This document shows positions 54,617 to 64,000 of a DNA stretch of 64,000 bases, piece by piece. The translations under genes were made by a program, and so were the position numbers. Numbering within the stretch: position 1 is the first letter of the stretch; each line of letters opens with the position of its first letter. Under the pieces are notes generated by a model. That model did no database searches and had not been told where the DNA came from. It saw only the letters and a list, made by a program, of their open reading frames with translations. Source of the DNA: Lamellibrachia columna (lineage: Eukaryota; Annelida; Polychaeta; Sabellida; Siboglinidae); the NCBI GenBank assembly GCA_963662155.1, contig OY759262.1, positions 11,511,000 to 11,574,999 of the forward strand. The letters run 5' to 3'.

Positions 54617-55140
54617 GTAAATCACTTGTACCACTCGTATTTTGACCATCGACCCAAACATGTCAGAGCAAAGTGGGTTCACACCGTCAAATGGTAATCA
54701 AATGTTTGAGTTAATTAGGAGAAATATAACACGTAATATGCATAAAGAGGCAATCTAATTATTCTACTATATGAAGCAATAGTTAGGCATCATTTAGACT
54801 TCTGGATGTGTATTAGAATGAATACATTAGTGCTATTGCTATTTCATAATTAAATACAGTGACGTATCATACTGTGTTGGTTATTCATGCAAATGTTAAT
54901 CAAGTTAGTAGATAATAATGAAGTAACAATTATCTTTTAATCACAACTATTGGAATATACTTACGCAACGTTTTGGGTTCCTTCGGTAAAGGCTACATCA
55001 GGAAGTGAATTCTGGGAAGACTTGTTCTTATTCTGTTCATCTGTGTTGGTCATATTTGGTTTGATATTAGCTAGCACACATTTTTTGGGGTGATGTTTTA
55101 TTATTATTTTATTATGACATTTTATTCATAAACTCTCCAG
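54617..55140. other. Intron 6
   Basis: Contains a degenerate hammerhead-like minus-strand motif (54967-55002: CTGATGTAGCC...CCCAAAACGTTGCG), similar to segments of Penelope-like elements. A short CR1-like scrap lies near 54690-54800. Confidence 0.4.
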
Positions 55141-55292
55141 ACTGCTGTTCCATGCTACACAAAACCCGGCTGGTATCTACAAGTCTCGTCTCGATGGCAC
55201 TGCAGCTGTAGAGATTGTGTCGTCAGGTCTTCAAACTCCCTGGGGGATGGCCATTGACTACAAGCACAGGCAAATTTGTTGGGCGGATTCTG
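55141..55292 (+). CDS. YWTD-WSC protein, exon 7
   Basis: Acceptor AACTCTCCAG, donor TCTG|GTAAAT, phase 2 in, phase 1 out; residues 259-309. It reads LLFHATQNPAGIYKSRLDGT, then LQTPWGMAIDYKHRQICWAD, covering parts of two propeller blades. The LDG turn and G-x-A-I-D strand are typical. Confidence 0.9.
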
Positions 55293-55504
55293 GTAAATAC
55301 ACAGTTTCCATTATTAAATTGTCTGTCTTCTGTTTGTCTATATTTCTGCCACTAAACGCGTTGTCTCATCATCTACATACATCCAGTCATTCATTTCTCG
55401 GCCCCTGACTGTTTGTCGGCCTAGCTATGTAGACATCAAATTATCTGTCCTTTTGTAAGCTAATTATTTTAATAACGTAATATGTCCATCCTGCTAATAC
55501 AATA

Positions 55505-55695
55505 CTCTGAGATACTTATCCCGATCAAAACATACAAAGTGATACAATAACTAATATCAGAACATACAAAGTGATACAATAACTAATATCAGAACATACC
55601 AAGTGATACAATAACTAATATCAGAACATACAAAGTGATACAATAACTAATATCAGAACATACAAAGTGATACAATAACTAATATCAGAACATAT
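55505..55695. repeat. ~34-bp minisatellite in intron 7
   Basis: Five to six copies of AACATACAAAGTGATACAAT plus AACTAATATCAG. Confidence 0.9.
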
Positions 55696-55825
55696 TACCG
55701 TTTTATTAATTTCCTATCGACACATGATAATTGCTTGTTGCATTCAAAGTGAATGAATGATTAACCAATTTTATTTGCGTAAAATTGTTTTGCATTTAAA
55801 TATGTGCAATTCCATTGTATGGCAG

Positions 55826-55955
55826 GTAAGATGTTGGTCAAGTGCATGGATTACGATGGGCATAATCCGAAACAGACTCACATTGCTACTGGCATCATAC
55901 GTTATGTCGACATTGAAGATGACTCTCTGTATTACTCCCAGGTCGGCTCAAACAG
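55826..55955 (+). CDS. YWTD-WSC protein, exon 8
   Basis: Acceptor TATGGCAG, donor ACAG|GTGATG, phase 1 in, phase 2 out; residues 310-352. It reads KMLVKCMDYDGHNPKQTHIA then YVDIEDDSLYYSQVGSN: end of blade five and start of blade six. Confidence 0.88.
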
Positions 55956-56306
55956 GTGATGTAAAAAAGTGCTGAAGCTGACATCGTTGCCCTACTTCGA
56001 AGAACATTGCCGGTTTCACGATAAATAATATTTACTTTACATAGTTCACGTCATCATATCAACTTTGCATTTTGCCTACAAATGATATGCATGTGTGTTT
56101 TTAATTGATTTTTGTTCAACCAATATCATGCCAACTTAATTAATCTTTCAAATTAATTAATCAAGAATTAATTTTTGCCAGTTTGCCATCAATATTACAT
56201 TATAGAAATGTGTCAGTGACTTTAAAATATGAAAGTACACATTGTGTCACCTTTGAATTGTCATGTCACATGTCTTATGTCACTGACCATTACAACCTCT
56301 TTCCAG

Positions 56307-56413
56307 TGTTTACACATGCTGGATGAATTGGACGAGCTGCAATGTCCTTAACACCGGGACAGTTACAAAGACAGGCATTGCTGTTTTGCGTGATAAGGGC
56401 AAGATGTTCTATG
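56307..56413 (+). CDS. YWTD-WSC protein, exon 9
   Basis: Acceptor CTCTTTCCAG, donor TATG|GTATGT, phase 2 in, phase 1 out; residues 353-388. It reads SVYTCWMNWTSCNVLNTGTV then GIAVLRDKGKMFY. The two cysteines probably pair. A potential N-glycosylation site NWTS is present. Confidence 0.88.
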
Positions 56414-56430
56414 GTATGTTGACATTAGTA

Positions 56431-56432
<2 letters not shown>

Positions 56433-56470
<38 letters not shown>

Positions 56471-56483
56471 AGTAACATCAGTA

Positions 56484-56578
<95 letters not shown>

Positions 56579-56589
56579 TACTCATACTC

Positions 56590-56626
<37 letters not shown>

Positions 56627-56635
56627 TATATATAT
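56433..56635. repeat. Compound (TA)n(CATACA)n microsatellite
   Basis: A (TA)n run, a spacer, a longer (TA)n, then ACATACACATAC-type hexamer repeats and (TA)n again. It begins about 20 bases after the exon 9 donor. ORFs of Ile/Tyr or Val/Tyr repeats here are artefacts. Confidence 0.92.
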
Positions 56636-57091
56636 ATATTAATAATGTTACTTGTTGTACTGTGGGAACATTTTCCCAGTTCCCATTTGAATTCCAAGAA
56701 AATAGTATTTTAAAATCAGAGACAAACTGGATTATCTTTCTAATAATTCTAAAAATATTAAAACTGATAATCTGTCAACGTGAGTCATGCATTATAATTA
56801 AGCATTTTATATTTTATTAACTGCGTCATAGAGGCATGACCTGTACAATGTGTCATTGCGCTGAACTGCTCTGGCACCCGATTCTAGTTGTGCAACATGT
56901 TTTTTGTATCATTGTCTTAAACAATAAATTATATTATTTATGTATTCCTTTTATTGGATGATAGGGGTTACCTGTTTAAATCACGTTTACGTATATTTTA
57001 TATAATTTTATATTACATGTAGGGCCTACTTTTATTTTACACTTGAATGTACCAAACTGGACATAGACAGTGTTATAATTACAATAATGCT

Positions 57092-57267
57092 ACTATTTAC
57101 ATACAACACAACATTGCACAATACAAGATGTAAACAACAGTGTAATAAATATAGTAATGCAACTATTTACATACAATGCAACACAGCAATATAGAATATA
57201 TATATATTGTATATTGCTGTATTGCATTGTATGTAAATAGTTGCACTATTATATTTATCATACTGCT

Positions 57268-57306
<39 letters not shown>

Positions 57307-57358
57307 GTCAATAGTAGGATATATTGTATTGTGCAATGTTGTATTGTATGTAAATGTA
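57092..57358. repeat. Long imperfect palindrome (foldback element)
   Basis: The left arm (57092-57195) and right arm (57211-57358) are reverse complements, for example CAACTATTTACATACAATGC versus GCATTGTATGTAAATAGTTG. The arms also match at ACATTGCACAATAC / GTATTGTGCAATGT. The right arm is lengthened by a (TA)n expansion at 57272-57302. A MITE-like foldback in intron 9. Confidence 0.85.
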
Positions 57359-57383
57359 TATATTGAAGCATAGTTTTATCACT

Positions 57384-57690
57384 GGGTGTGGTTTATAACA
57401 GAACAACTGATCAATGCATTTTGGGGAGGCTACGGGGAGAATCCCTACAGGGGTCCTGGGGAAAAGAAAGCTGATGATAGGATGGCCAGCACTTCAAAAG
57501 GGCTGGCTGGACACCCAGAGGGATGCAGACCCCAGAAATCGTCATGTGACCGCAGTCCGCTCATGTAAAATATCCAGGTCTCACATCCAGTTCTCAGGGT
57601 GTCACAGCTGGCCCCAGAGAGATATGGCTGGACTGTCCCATTTTATTGCCAAGATGAATAATAAATATGAAGCTTGTATTACATGAGTCC
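57384..57690. mobile_element. GC-rich short interspersed element
   Basis: Bounded by AT-rich intron sequence. It shares the inverted block ATGATAGGATGGCCAGCA with 50130-50160. It ends in an A/T-rich AATAATAAATATGAAG tail. Its short ORFs carry no recognised domain. Confidence 0.4.
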
Positions 57691-57846
57691 TTGTGTTGTT
57701 CTGTCATAAATATATATTATATATCGCTTTTGATACATATACTCAAGTCACTTGACAAAGTAGCTACGGCTGTTTTATTTTATACATGTACACTTTTAAT
57801 TTACATTGAACTTATGTGTTGATTAACTTGGCCTTTTGTTGTTCAG

Positions 57847-58316
57847 CTCTGCTTTTGACGGACCCGCCAGTCAAAAAGGAACTACTGGTGCCACTCAACG
57901 ATGCTGACAACGCGACCTGTCTGGAACTGGCACATGCCGACCATTACACATTTGTGACAAGTTCCAGTCGTTGGGTTCCACAAACACAACACAAATGCTG
58001 GCTGCCGGGACTTACCATCAAGGCGAGTACACCAAATCAAACCGTGACATCATTCACGGTCAGAATCGCTGGACATCGTCTTGTCTGCGCAGAGTCACAC
58101 TTCAACGTGTCAATGAGACAGCATGTATGGCCAGCATGTGCCATCGCTGGAGTGTATCGTCGCTGCAGGCTGAGTGGTCCTACCCAGTCTCACACTGAAG
58201 GTCTGATCACGTGTGTAGCGACATGTGTCTGTGAAGGCGATGACTGCAGACATGTGACCATTCAAGTACCAAGGAAGTATGAGGGCTGGAAGATCTGTGA
58301 AATTAGCGTAGAATAA
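57847..58316 (+). CDS. YWTD-WSC protein, exon 10 (Cys-rich C-terminal domain)
   Basis: Acceptor TTGTTGTTCAG, phase 1 in; residues 389-544 to TAA at 58314-58316. After a last propeller strand (ALLLTDPPVKKELLVPL) it has a ~130-residue domain with ten cysteines (for example LITCVATCVCEGDDCRHVTI) and NAT, NQT and NVS glycosylation sites. The even cysteine number fits a secreted disulphide-bonded fold, perhaps a galactose-binding-like jelly roll ending in WKICEISVE. The domain family is not certain. There is no membrane segment. Confidence 0.88.
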
Positions 58317-58349
58317 TTATTGTTTGCTGTCAAAAGCAGAAACGGTGAA

Positions 58350-59710
58350 CCATGTTGAGTTCTTTCAGTTGAGTCATTGTGTTCATTACATACGTGATGT
58401 TCTGAAATGTTGTGCTATCAGGCTCTCTTTCTGCCGTTGTGTTGAGTTCTTGCAGTCGAGTCAATGTGTTCATTACATACTTGATGTTCTGAAATGTGCT
58501 ATCAGGCTTTCTTTCTTCTGTTGTGTTGAGTTCTTTCAGTCGAGTCCTTGTATTCATTACATACGTGATGTTCTGAAATGTTGTGCTATCAGGCTCTCTT
58601 TCTGCTGCTGTGTTGAGTTCTTTCAGTCGAGTCATTGTGTTCATTACATACGTGATGTTCTGAAATGTTGTGCTATCAGGCTCTCTTTCTGCTGCTGTGT
58701 TGAGTTCTTTCAGTCGAGTCATTGTGTTCATTACATACGTGATGTTCTGAAATGTTGTGCTATCAGGCTCTCTTTCTGCTGCTGTGTTGAGTTCTTTCAG
58801 TCAAGTCATTGTGTTCATTACATACGTGATGTTCTGAAAGGTTGTGCTATCAGGCTCTCTTTCTGCTGCTGTGTTGAGTTCTTTCAGTCGAGTCATTGTG
58901 GTCATTACATACGTGATGTTCTGAAATGTTGTGCTATCAGGCTCTCTTTCTTCTGTTGTGTTGAGTTCTTTCAGTCGAGTCATTGTGTTCATTACATACG
59001 TGATATTCTGAAATGTTGTGCTATCAGGCTCTCTTTCTGCTGCTGTGTTGAGTTCTTTCAGTCGAGTCATTGTGTTCATTACATACGTGATGTTCTGAAA
59101 TGTTGTGCTATCAGGCTCTCTTTCTTCTGTTGTGTTGAGTTCTTTCAGTCGAGTCAATGTGCTCATTACATACGTGATGTTCTGAAATGTTGTGCTATCA
59201 GGCTCTCTTTCTGCTGCTGTGTTGAGTTCTTTCAGTTGAGTCATTGTGTTCATTACATACATGATGTTCTGAAAGGTTTTTCTATCAGGCTTTCTTTCTT
59301 CTGTTGTGTTGAGTTCTTTCAGTCGAGTCATTGTGTTCATTACATACGTGATGTTCTGAAATGTTGTGCTATCAGGCTCTCTTTCTGCTGCTGTGTTGAG
59401 TTCTTTCAGTCGAGTCATTGTGTTCATTACATACGTGATGTTCTGAAATGTTGTGCTATCAGGCTCTCTTTCTTCTGTTCTGTTGAGTTGTTTCAGTCGA
59501 GTCAATGTGTTCATTACGTACGTGATGTTCTGAAATGTTGTGCTATCAGGCTCTCTTTCTTCTGTTCTGTTGAGTTGTTTCAGTCGAGTCAATGTGTTCA
59601 TTACATACGTGATGTTCTGAAATGTTGTGCTATCAGGCTCTCTTTCTGCTGCTATGTTGAGTTGTTTCAGTCGAGTCAATGTGTTCATTACATACGTGAT
59701 GTTCTAGATG
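58350..59710. repeat. 87-bp minisatellite after the stop codon
   Basis: About 15.6 units of 87 bp (29 codons) containing GTTCTTTCAGTCGAGTCATT and GTTGTGCTATCAGGCTCTC. It starts about 34 bases after the YWTD-WSC stop codon, so it probably lies in the 3' UTR. Because 87 is divisible by three and the unit lacks stops, the + strand is open for 500 codons (58324-59826) and the minus strand for 295 and 133 codons. Confidence 0.93.
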
Positions 59711-59879
59711 TTGTGCTATCAGGCTCTCTTTCTGCTGTTGCCAGTTGCAATGCAGTGTTATATAAAATGTTATATTTTGTAAATTCGGCCATTTGCTCTT
59801 ATCACTTATTTCTTTTTGTGACCTGATAAATTACGTTTAGTCATCGTGTATCAATCATGTTGATAGGTGGATGCCGAGA

Positions 59880-62800
59880 CACAGGAAGGTGTTCTTGCAA
59901 TACCATGTAGAAGTAATTATTTCACAAGGTGTTCTTACAATACCGTGTAGAAGTAATTATTTCACAAGGTGTTCTTGCAATACCGTGTAGCAGTAATTAT
60001 ATCACAAGGTGTTTTTACAATACTGTGTAGAAGTAATTATTTCACAAGGTGTTCTTACATGCAATACCATGTAGAAGTAATTATTTCACAAAGTGTTCTT
60101 ACAATACTATGTAGAAGTAATTATTTCACAAGGTGTTCTTACAATACCGTGTAGAAGTAATTATTTCACATGGTGTTCTTACAATACCAGGTAGAAGTAA
60201 TTATTTCACAAGGTGTTCTTACAATACCAGGTAGAAGTAATTATTTCACATGGTGTTCTTACAATACTGTATAGAAGTAACTATTTCACAAGGTGTTCTT
60301 ACAATACCATGTAGAAGTAATTATCACAAGGTGTTCTTACAATACCATGTAGAAGTAATTATCACAAGGTGTTCTTACAATACCGTGTAGAAGTAATTAT
60401 TTCACAAGGTGTTCTTACAATACCAGGTAGAAGTAATTATTTCACAAGGTGTTCTTACAATACTATGTAGAAGTAATTATTTCACATGGTGTTCTTACAA
60501 TACCGTATAGAAGTAATTATTTCACAAGGTGTTCTTACAATACCATGTAGAAGTAATTATCACAAGGTGTTCTTACAATACCGTGTAGAAGTAATTATCT
60601 CACAAGGTGTTCTTACAGTACTATGTAGAAGTAATTATTTCACAAGGTGTTCTTATAATACAGTGTAGAAGTAATTATTTCACATGGTGTTCTTATAATA
60701 TCATGTAGAAGTAGTTATTTCACAAGGTGTTCTTATAATACCGTGTAGAAGTAATTATTTCACATGGTGTTCTTATAATACTGTGTAGAAGTAATTATTT
60801 CACATGGTGTTCTTGCAATACCATGTAGAAGTAATTATTTCACAAGGTGTTCTTGTAATACCATGTAGAAGTAATTATTTCACATGGTGTTCTTATAATA
60901 CCATGTAGAAGTAATTATTTCACAAGGTGTTCTTACAATACCATGTAGAAGTAACTATTTCACAAGGTGTTCTTATAATACCGTGTAGAAGTAATTATTT
61001 CACATGGTGTTCTTGCAATACCATGTAGAAGTAATTATTTCACAAGGTGTTCTTACAATACCATGTAGAAGTAATTATTTCTCAAGATGTTCTTATAATA
61101 TCATGTAGAAGTAATTATTTCACAAGGTGTTCTTACAATACTATGTAGAAGTAATTATTTCACAGGGTGTTCTTATAATACAGTGTAGAAATAATTATTT
61201 CACAAGGTGTTCTTACAATACTATGTAGATGTAATTATTTCACAAGGTGTTCTTATAATACAGTGTAGAAGTAATTATTTCACAAGGTGTTCTTACAATA
61301 CTATGTAGATGTAATTATTTCACAAGGTATTCTTATAATACAGTGTAGAAGTAATTATTTCACTAGGTGTTCTTACAATACTATGTAGAAGTAATTATTT
61401 CACAAGATGTTCTTATAATGGTGTAGAAGTAATTATTTCACAAGGTGTTCTTGCAATACCATGTAGAAGTAATTATTTCACAAGGTGTTCTTGCAATACC
61501 ATGTAGAAGTAATTATTTCACAAGGTGTTCTTACAATACCATGTAGAAGTAATTATTTCACAAGGTGTTCTTACAATACCGTGTAGAAGTAATTATTTCA
61601 CAAGGTGTTCTTACAATACTATGTAGAAGTAATTATTTCACAAGGTGTTCTTACAATACCGTGTAGAAGTAATTATTTCACAAGGTGTTCTTACAATACT
61701 ATGTAGAAGTAATTATTTCACAAGGTGTTCTTATAATACAGTGTAGAAGTAATAATTTCACAAGGTGTTCTTGCAATACCATGTAGAAGTAATTATTTCA
61801 CAAGGTGTTCTTATAATACAGTGTAGAAGTAATTATTTCACAAGGTGTTCTTACAATACTATGTAGAAGTAATTATTTCACAGGGTGTTCTTATAATACA
61901 GTGTAGAAGTAATTATTTCACAAGGTGTTCTTACAATACTATGTAGATGTAATTATTTCACAAGGTGTTCTTATAATACAGTGTAGAAGTAATTATTTCA
62001 CAAGGTGTTCTTACAATACTATGTAGATGTAATTATTTCACAAGGTGTTCTTATAATACAGTGTAGAAGTAATTATTTCACTAGGTGTTCTTACAATACT
62101 ATGTAGAAGTAATTATTTCACAAGATGTTCTTATAATGGTGTAGAAGTAATTATTTCACAAGGTGTTCTTGCAATACCATGTAGAAGTAATTATTTCACA
62201 AGGTGTTCTTGCAATACCATGTAGAAGTAATTATTTCACAAGGTGTTCTTACAATACTATGTAGAAGTAATTATTTCACAAGGTGTTCTTACAATACCGT
62301 GTAGAAGTAATTATTTCACAAGGTGTTCTTACAATACTATGTAGAAGTAATTATTTCACAAGGTGTTCTTACAATACTGTGTAGAAGTAATTATTTCACA
62401 AGGTGTTCTTACAATACTATGTAGAAGTAATTATTTCACAAGGTGTTCTTATAATACAGTGTAGAAGTAATTATTTCACAAGGTGTTCTTGCAATACCAT
62501 GTAGAAGTAATTATTTCACAAGGTGTTCTTATAATACAGTGTAGAAGTAATTATTTCACAAGGTGTTCTTACAATACTATGTAGAAGTAATTATTTCACA
62601 AGGTGTTCTTGCAATACCATATAGAAGTAATTATTTCACATGGTGTTCTTGCAATACCATGTAGAAGTAATTATTTCACAAGGTGTTCTTACAATACTAT
62701 GTAGAAGTAATTATTTCACATGGTGTTCTTGCAATACCATGTAGAAGTAATTATTTCACAAGGTGTTCTTGCAATACCGTGTAGAAGTAATTATTTCACA

Positions 62801-64000
62801 AGGTGTTCTTACAATACTATGTAGAAGTAATTATTTCACAAGGTGTTCTTATAATACCGTGTAGAAGTAATTATTTCACAAGGTGTTCTTATAATACCGT
62901 GTAGAAGTAATTATTTCACAAGGTGTTCTTACAATACCATGTAGAAGTAATTATTTCACAAGGTGTTCTTATAATACCGTGTAGAAGTAATTATTTCACA
63001 AGGTGTTCTTACAATACAGTGTAGAAGTAATTATTTCACAAGGTGTTCTTGCAATACTATGTAGAAGTAATTATTTCACAAGGTGTTCTTATAATACCAT
63101 GTAGAAGTAATTATTTCACAAGGTGTTCTTACAATACCATGTAGAAGTAATTATTTCACAAGGTGTTCTTATAATACCGTGTAGAAGTAATTATTTCACA
63201 AGGTGTTCTTACAATACCGTGTAGAAGTAATTATTTCACAAGGTGTTCTTACAATACTATGTAGAAGTAATTATTTCACAAGGTGTTCTTACAATACCGT
63301 GTAGAAGTAATTATTTCACAAGGTGTTCTTACAATACTATGTAGAAGTAATTATTTCACAAGGTGTTCTTATAATACCGTGTAGAAGTAATTATTTCACA
63401 AGGTGTTCTTATAATACCGTGTAGAAGTAATTATTTCACAAGGTGTTCTTGCAATACCATGTAGAAGTAATTATTTCACAAGGTGTTCTTATAATACAGT
63501 GTAGAAGTAATTATTTCACAAGGTGTTCTTACAATACTATGTAGAAGTAATTATTTCACAGGGTGTTCTTATAATACAGTGTAGAAGTAATTATTTCACA
63601 AGGTGTTCTTACAATACTATGTAGATGTAATTATTTCACAAGGTGTTCTTATAATACAGTGTAGAAGTAATTATTTCACAAGGTGTTCTTACAATACTAT
63701 GTAGATGTAATTATTTCACAAGGTGTTCTTATAATACAGTGTAGAAGTAATTATTTCACTAGGTGTTCTTACAATACTATGTAGAAGTAATTATTTCACA
63801 AGATGTTCTTATAATGGTGTAGAAGTAATTATTTCACAAGGTGTTCTTGCAATACCATGTAGAAGTAATTATTTCACAAGGTGTTCTTGCAATACCATGT
63901 AGAAGTAATTATTTCACAAGGTGTTCTTACAATACTATGTAGAAGTAATTATTTCACAAGGTGTTCTTACAATACCGTGTAGAAGTAATTATTTCACAAG
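59880..64000. repeat. 40-bp satellite array with higher-order repeat, runs off the right edge
   Basis: About 100 units of 40 bp: GTAGAAGTAATTATTTCACA plus AGGTGTTCTTACAATACCAT, with a few variant positions (T/C, A/G, CAT/CGT/CAG). A shortened unit (GATGTTCTTATAATGGTGTA) recurs at 61406, 62124 and 63802, and CACAGGGTGTTC recurs at the same spacings, showing blocks of about 718 bp copied within the array. Confidence 0.95.

Noticed and set aside
56425..56713. Ile/Tyr and Val/Tyr repeat ORFs on both strands
   Set aside because: Translations of the TA/CATACA microsatellite.
58324..59826. 500-residue and 295-residue ORFs as protein-coding genes
   Set aside because: Products of an 87-bp tandem repeat open on both strands. 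No splice, start or family evidence.
59880..64000. CRISPR-like array of regular 40-bp repeats
   Set aside because: Units abut without unique spacers and the context is animal DNA. It is a satellite.

Overview
The window is animal (metazoan) genomic DNA: intron-containing genes with phase-matched exons, low GC, abundant microsatellites, and a dense, nested load of CR1-, RTE- and Penelope-like retroelements, LTR elements and DNA transposons. The mix fits an invertebrate, probably marine and probably not an arthropod, but the sequence does not let me name a species.

Host genes. (1) The last coding exon of a zeta-class glutathione transferase / maleylacetoacetate isomerase (1803-1941, +); the rest lies off the left edge. 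(2) Weakly supported minus-strand exons at 5366-6915. (3) The main gene, on the + strand from 17554 to 58316: ten coding exons, 544 residues, giving a secreted protein with a signal peptide, a six-bladed YWTD (LDL-receptor class B) propeller, a WSC domain inserted between propeller blades, and a cysteine-rich C-terminal domain. All exon phases agree. Its second exon is split by a 4.1-kb LTR retroelement whose two LTRs look identical, so this haplotype seems to carry a very recent gene-breaking insertion. (4) A minus-strand intron-containing tRNA-Ile(UAU)-like gene at 25551-25662.

Layout. 1-17.5 kb: LINE fragment, GSTZ1 exon, an inverted pogo-like fragment, a DDE transposase gene split by a TTAA-type MITE, a decayed Ty3/gypsy element and two palindromes. 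17.5-37.4 kb (intron 1): a solo LTR carrying a hAT-like MITE, a CR1 copy split by a ~5-kb block of two related satellite arrays plus the tRNA, an RTE tail nested in CR1, and a near-full-length decayed CR1 (minus). 37.4-41.6 kb: the env-bearing, pol-less LTR element inside exon 2. 41.6-58.3 kb: exons 3-10 with introns holding a SINE, a LINE interrupted by a complete pogo-like element, a DNA transposon with an internal minisatellite, a Penelope-like element with a GIY-YIG domain, and hammerhead-like relics. 58.35-59.71 kb: an 87-bp minisatellite starting 34 bp after the stop codon. 59.88-64.0 kb: a 40-bp satellite with ~718-bp higher-order structure, running off the right edge.

Most long ORFs here belong to transposable elements or run through tandem repeats whose unit is a multiple of three. 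The host-gene calls rest on splice-site, phase and domain agreement read by eye; no alignment or search was run.
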